Assembly: GCA_001600095.1 (NCBI GenBank)
Contig: BCIX01000004.1
Location: 686,586-750,585 of the forward strand
DNA from: Bullera alba
Lineage: Eukaryota; Basidiomycota; Tremellomycetes; Tremellales; Bulleraceae
DNA length: 64,000 nt
Reading direction: 5' to 3'
Part shown: positions 62,417 to 64,000 of the stretch, piece by piece
How positions within the stretch are numbered: position 1 is the stretch's first letter
Layout: the number at the start of each line of letters is the position of its first letter
Made by a program: the position numbers and the translations under genes
The notes under the pieces: model-generated
Told to the model about the DNA's origin: nothing
What the model saw: only the letters and a program-made list of their open reading frames with translations
The model's database searches: none

Positions 62417-62998
62417 ATGGTCTACACAATTGTCGTTCACCTAGAAGCTCTGCCTGTGAATTTGTTTTCCAGCCGGCCCGCTGCAGGCGCAATTTGCTGA
62501 ACTATCTTTAGGAAGCCGTCGAGGAAGTCAAGGCGAAGCTGATCGAGGCGTCAAAGGTCTACAGGCAGGACAAAGAGGTGAGCACATCTTGCTCAACTTT
62601 ACTAGTTGGCAGTAGCTGAGCAGCGATCGTGATAGACACTCGACTGGCATGTGATGCAGGGTGGGTAGAGTGATCGTGTGTCGTGTGACTGAGGAGGTCA
62701 CACTGAGCATCTGCGGTAGATCCCAAGAACCCAGCCAAGTTCTGTATCGTCGAGAGATATGCGCAGGAGTCATCCCAGCAGTATCACCTGAACAACCCAG
62801 TAAGCTACACCTGGATTCCTCGCGATCGATCTATGGCTAACCCCGAATGTTGCAGTATTGGAAGGTGGGAGATTTCGCCGGCCGTTCAGGAGCACTCTGA
62901 CTGCATACTGATACCTTTCGTAGACGTTCGACCCGTACGTCGTGCCCCGTATCACGAAAGAGGGCATGTTCCTCACTCGATGGGAGGAGATGGAGTAG
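62417..62998 (+). CDS. Small dimeric alpha/beta-barrel (ABM-like) protein, 97 residues
   Basis: Six exons: 62417-62455, 62512-62577, 62636-62660, 62720-62799, 62856-62864 and 62924-62998. The protein starts MVYTIVVHLEA (first beta strand), has a helix (AVEEVKAKLIEASKVYRQDK), a strand TLDWHVMQDPKNP, then FCIVERYAQESSQQYHLNNP, YWKTFDPYVVP and ends RWEEME. This is the ferredoxin-like fold of antibiotic-biosynthesis-monooxygenase and stress-responsive A/B-barrel proteins, which dimerise. Fungal members share the KDKET..W..MQD and YHL.NPYWKTFDPYV pattern. No cofactor residue is obvious, so the function is unknown. Exon 5 is 9 nt (YWK). The only consistent frame needs the 25-nt exon 3, which supplies TLDWHVMQ. 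Confidence 0.88.
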
Positions 62999-64000
62999 GA
63001 CGGGTCTTGGTAAATTGAGCCAAGCTATAGGCTCGGCACGCGTCTTCTTCGGCTCTCATCACAACGCGATGCGAAAGCTTGATCTCAGCTCTCAGGGAGC
63101 CTTGCGTATTCCAGCAGTGGGCGGTGGACGCTAATACAGGAACGTGTCTCGCTTGGTGCCTCCGGCTTTGGGACCGGTTTATGGTAACTGACCAGTCGAA
63201 ACCGAAATTCAAGCGGTATACGCAATTGCTCTTCGGTGTATAAGTCTGGAATTGACATGGTCGGTTCGGTTTGAGATTCGTGAATGTTGACCGTTGCCAG
63301 ACATACAACGGTTAGAGGCGTGGTATGCCTTCAACCTGAGTGAGAGATCCCGTAGACGGAGGTGCCTGTGTAATGACTGATGTGATGAAGCTCTTTCCAC
63401 CAAGCCTCTACCGCAGTGTCCTCTTCTCATGCATGATGCCCAACGGCAGTGGTTTCGCTGTCACCGCTCAGCTCACCATCGTGACTCCCGTCGACCTCGA
63501 CATCATCCTTCTCCGCGTTGGTGGCGTCATAGATTAATGGAGAAAAGTAGAGTAAAGTTCAGCGCGTTCGTCGACATCTGGGCCTCTGACGCTCGATGGA
63601 CCCAGGCACCGCGATGCGGAGCGGGTCTGATCTTTCTCTGCTCCTCTCTGTTCCCTCTTGATTACCACGCACACACCCTGTCCTTCAGTATCTTTCCAGG
63701 CTTCTTCAGCCTCCTTCAGCGCCCTTTGGGTGGAGCACGTCGATCACTCCGCACTCGCTCGCCACTAAATCACTCCGGAGATCATCGATCTTGATTCGCC
63801 ATTGACATCCTCGCTCGAGAGCCTTCTTGAAACGACTACTGCTCGCTGCTACACAAAGGAGACAATGCTTCGTCGACAGCTACCTCTTTTTATCGAGAGA
63901 TCCGCCTAGTGATCGTCGGAACAAACACCATTTACGAGAGAGACACGGGACGTGCAAAATTAGCCATAGCTTTGCCGGCTTCCCGTCACATCTGGAGTTG
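62999..64000. other. Gene-free right end of the window
   Basis: No coding exon is recognised over the last kilobase. Short ORFs at 63340-63537 and 63429-63794 lack motifs and splice support. The stretch 63660-63720 is C/T-rich and may be the leader of a gene starting beyond the window. No tRNA or repeat was recognised. Confidence 0.4.

Noticed and set aside
62577..62720. Possible 1-bp error in the ABM-like gene, because exon 62512-62577 is out of phase with 62720-62799.
   Set aside because: Inserting exon 62636-62660 restores the phase and supplies the family-typical TLDWHVMQ, so the gene is intact.

Overview
The window is nuclear DNA of a basidiomycete yeast. The style fits Tremellomycetes (Cryptococcus/Kwoniella-like relatives), but genus and species cannot be fixed from the sequence alone. 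Reasons: genes are dense and almost all split by many short GT-AG introns (mostly about 48-70 nt, donors usually GTGAGT-like, CTGAC/CTAAC-like branch sequences); exons can be as short as 8-20 nt; gene order is eukaryotic with no operons; and the gene set is fungal (pentafunctional AROM, Ppz-type phosphatase, Mei2-like RNA-binding protein, Zn2Cys6 regulator). I rebuilt 22 complete protein genes exon by exon, each with reading phase conserved across every junction, plus the 3' end of one more.

Layout. 1-195: end of ornithine decarboxylase (+). 794-1883: small Thr/Ala-rich protein (+). 3638-4983: PP1 catalytic subunit (+). 7287-10515: Zn2Cys6 transcription factor (+). 11778-12773: intronless short-chain dehydrogenase, SDR copy 1 (+). 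13619-16135: SIP5-type zinc-finger protein (+). 16687-17490: small mitochondrial protein (+). 17703-18692: intronless SDR copy 2 (-). 19365-21794: cytochrome b5/acyl-CoA dehydrogenase fusion (+). 22134-24512: ferroportin-like transporter 1 (-). 25029-28538: PRP5 spliceosomal helicase (-). 28816-30403: UBR7/Mlo2-like protein (+). 30619-32271: TRIP4/Rqt4-like protein (-). 33206-35021: Ppz-type phosphatase (-). 36019-37110: TRAPP subunit Trs31 (+). 37427-40688: 2-oxoglutarate dehydrogenase E1 (-). 41937-44278: ferroportin-like transporter 2 (+). 45408-46116: unidentified protein (+). 46833-50402: Iml2/TTC39-like protein (-). 50850-55969: AROM (+). 56573-59980: Mei2-like RNA-binding protein (-). 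60906-62008: short SRP72 (-). 62417-62998: 97-residue dimeric alpha/beta-barrel protein (+).

This is mostly conserved housekeeping content, with no transposon, CRISPR array or secondary-metabolite cluster visible. The less ordinary parts are: (i) two nearly identical intronless SDR genes in inverted orientation around a 4.9-kb segment, with signs of recent gene conversion and shared TGATCA motifs upstream; (ii) two strongly diverged ferroportin-like genes about 17 kb apart that kept almost the same exon lengths; (iii) micro-exons of 8, 9, 15, 15, 18 and 20 nt; (iv) an SRP72 of about half the usual length; (v) perfect 24-bp palindromes in gene-free DNA. Several gene pairs are divergent over short intervals (PRP5/UBR7 277 bp, IML2/AROM 447 bp, SRP72/ABM 408 bp). 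I did not find a convincing new multi-gene system.
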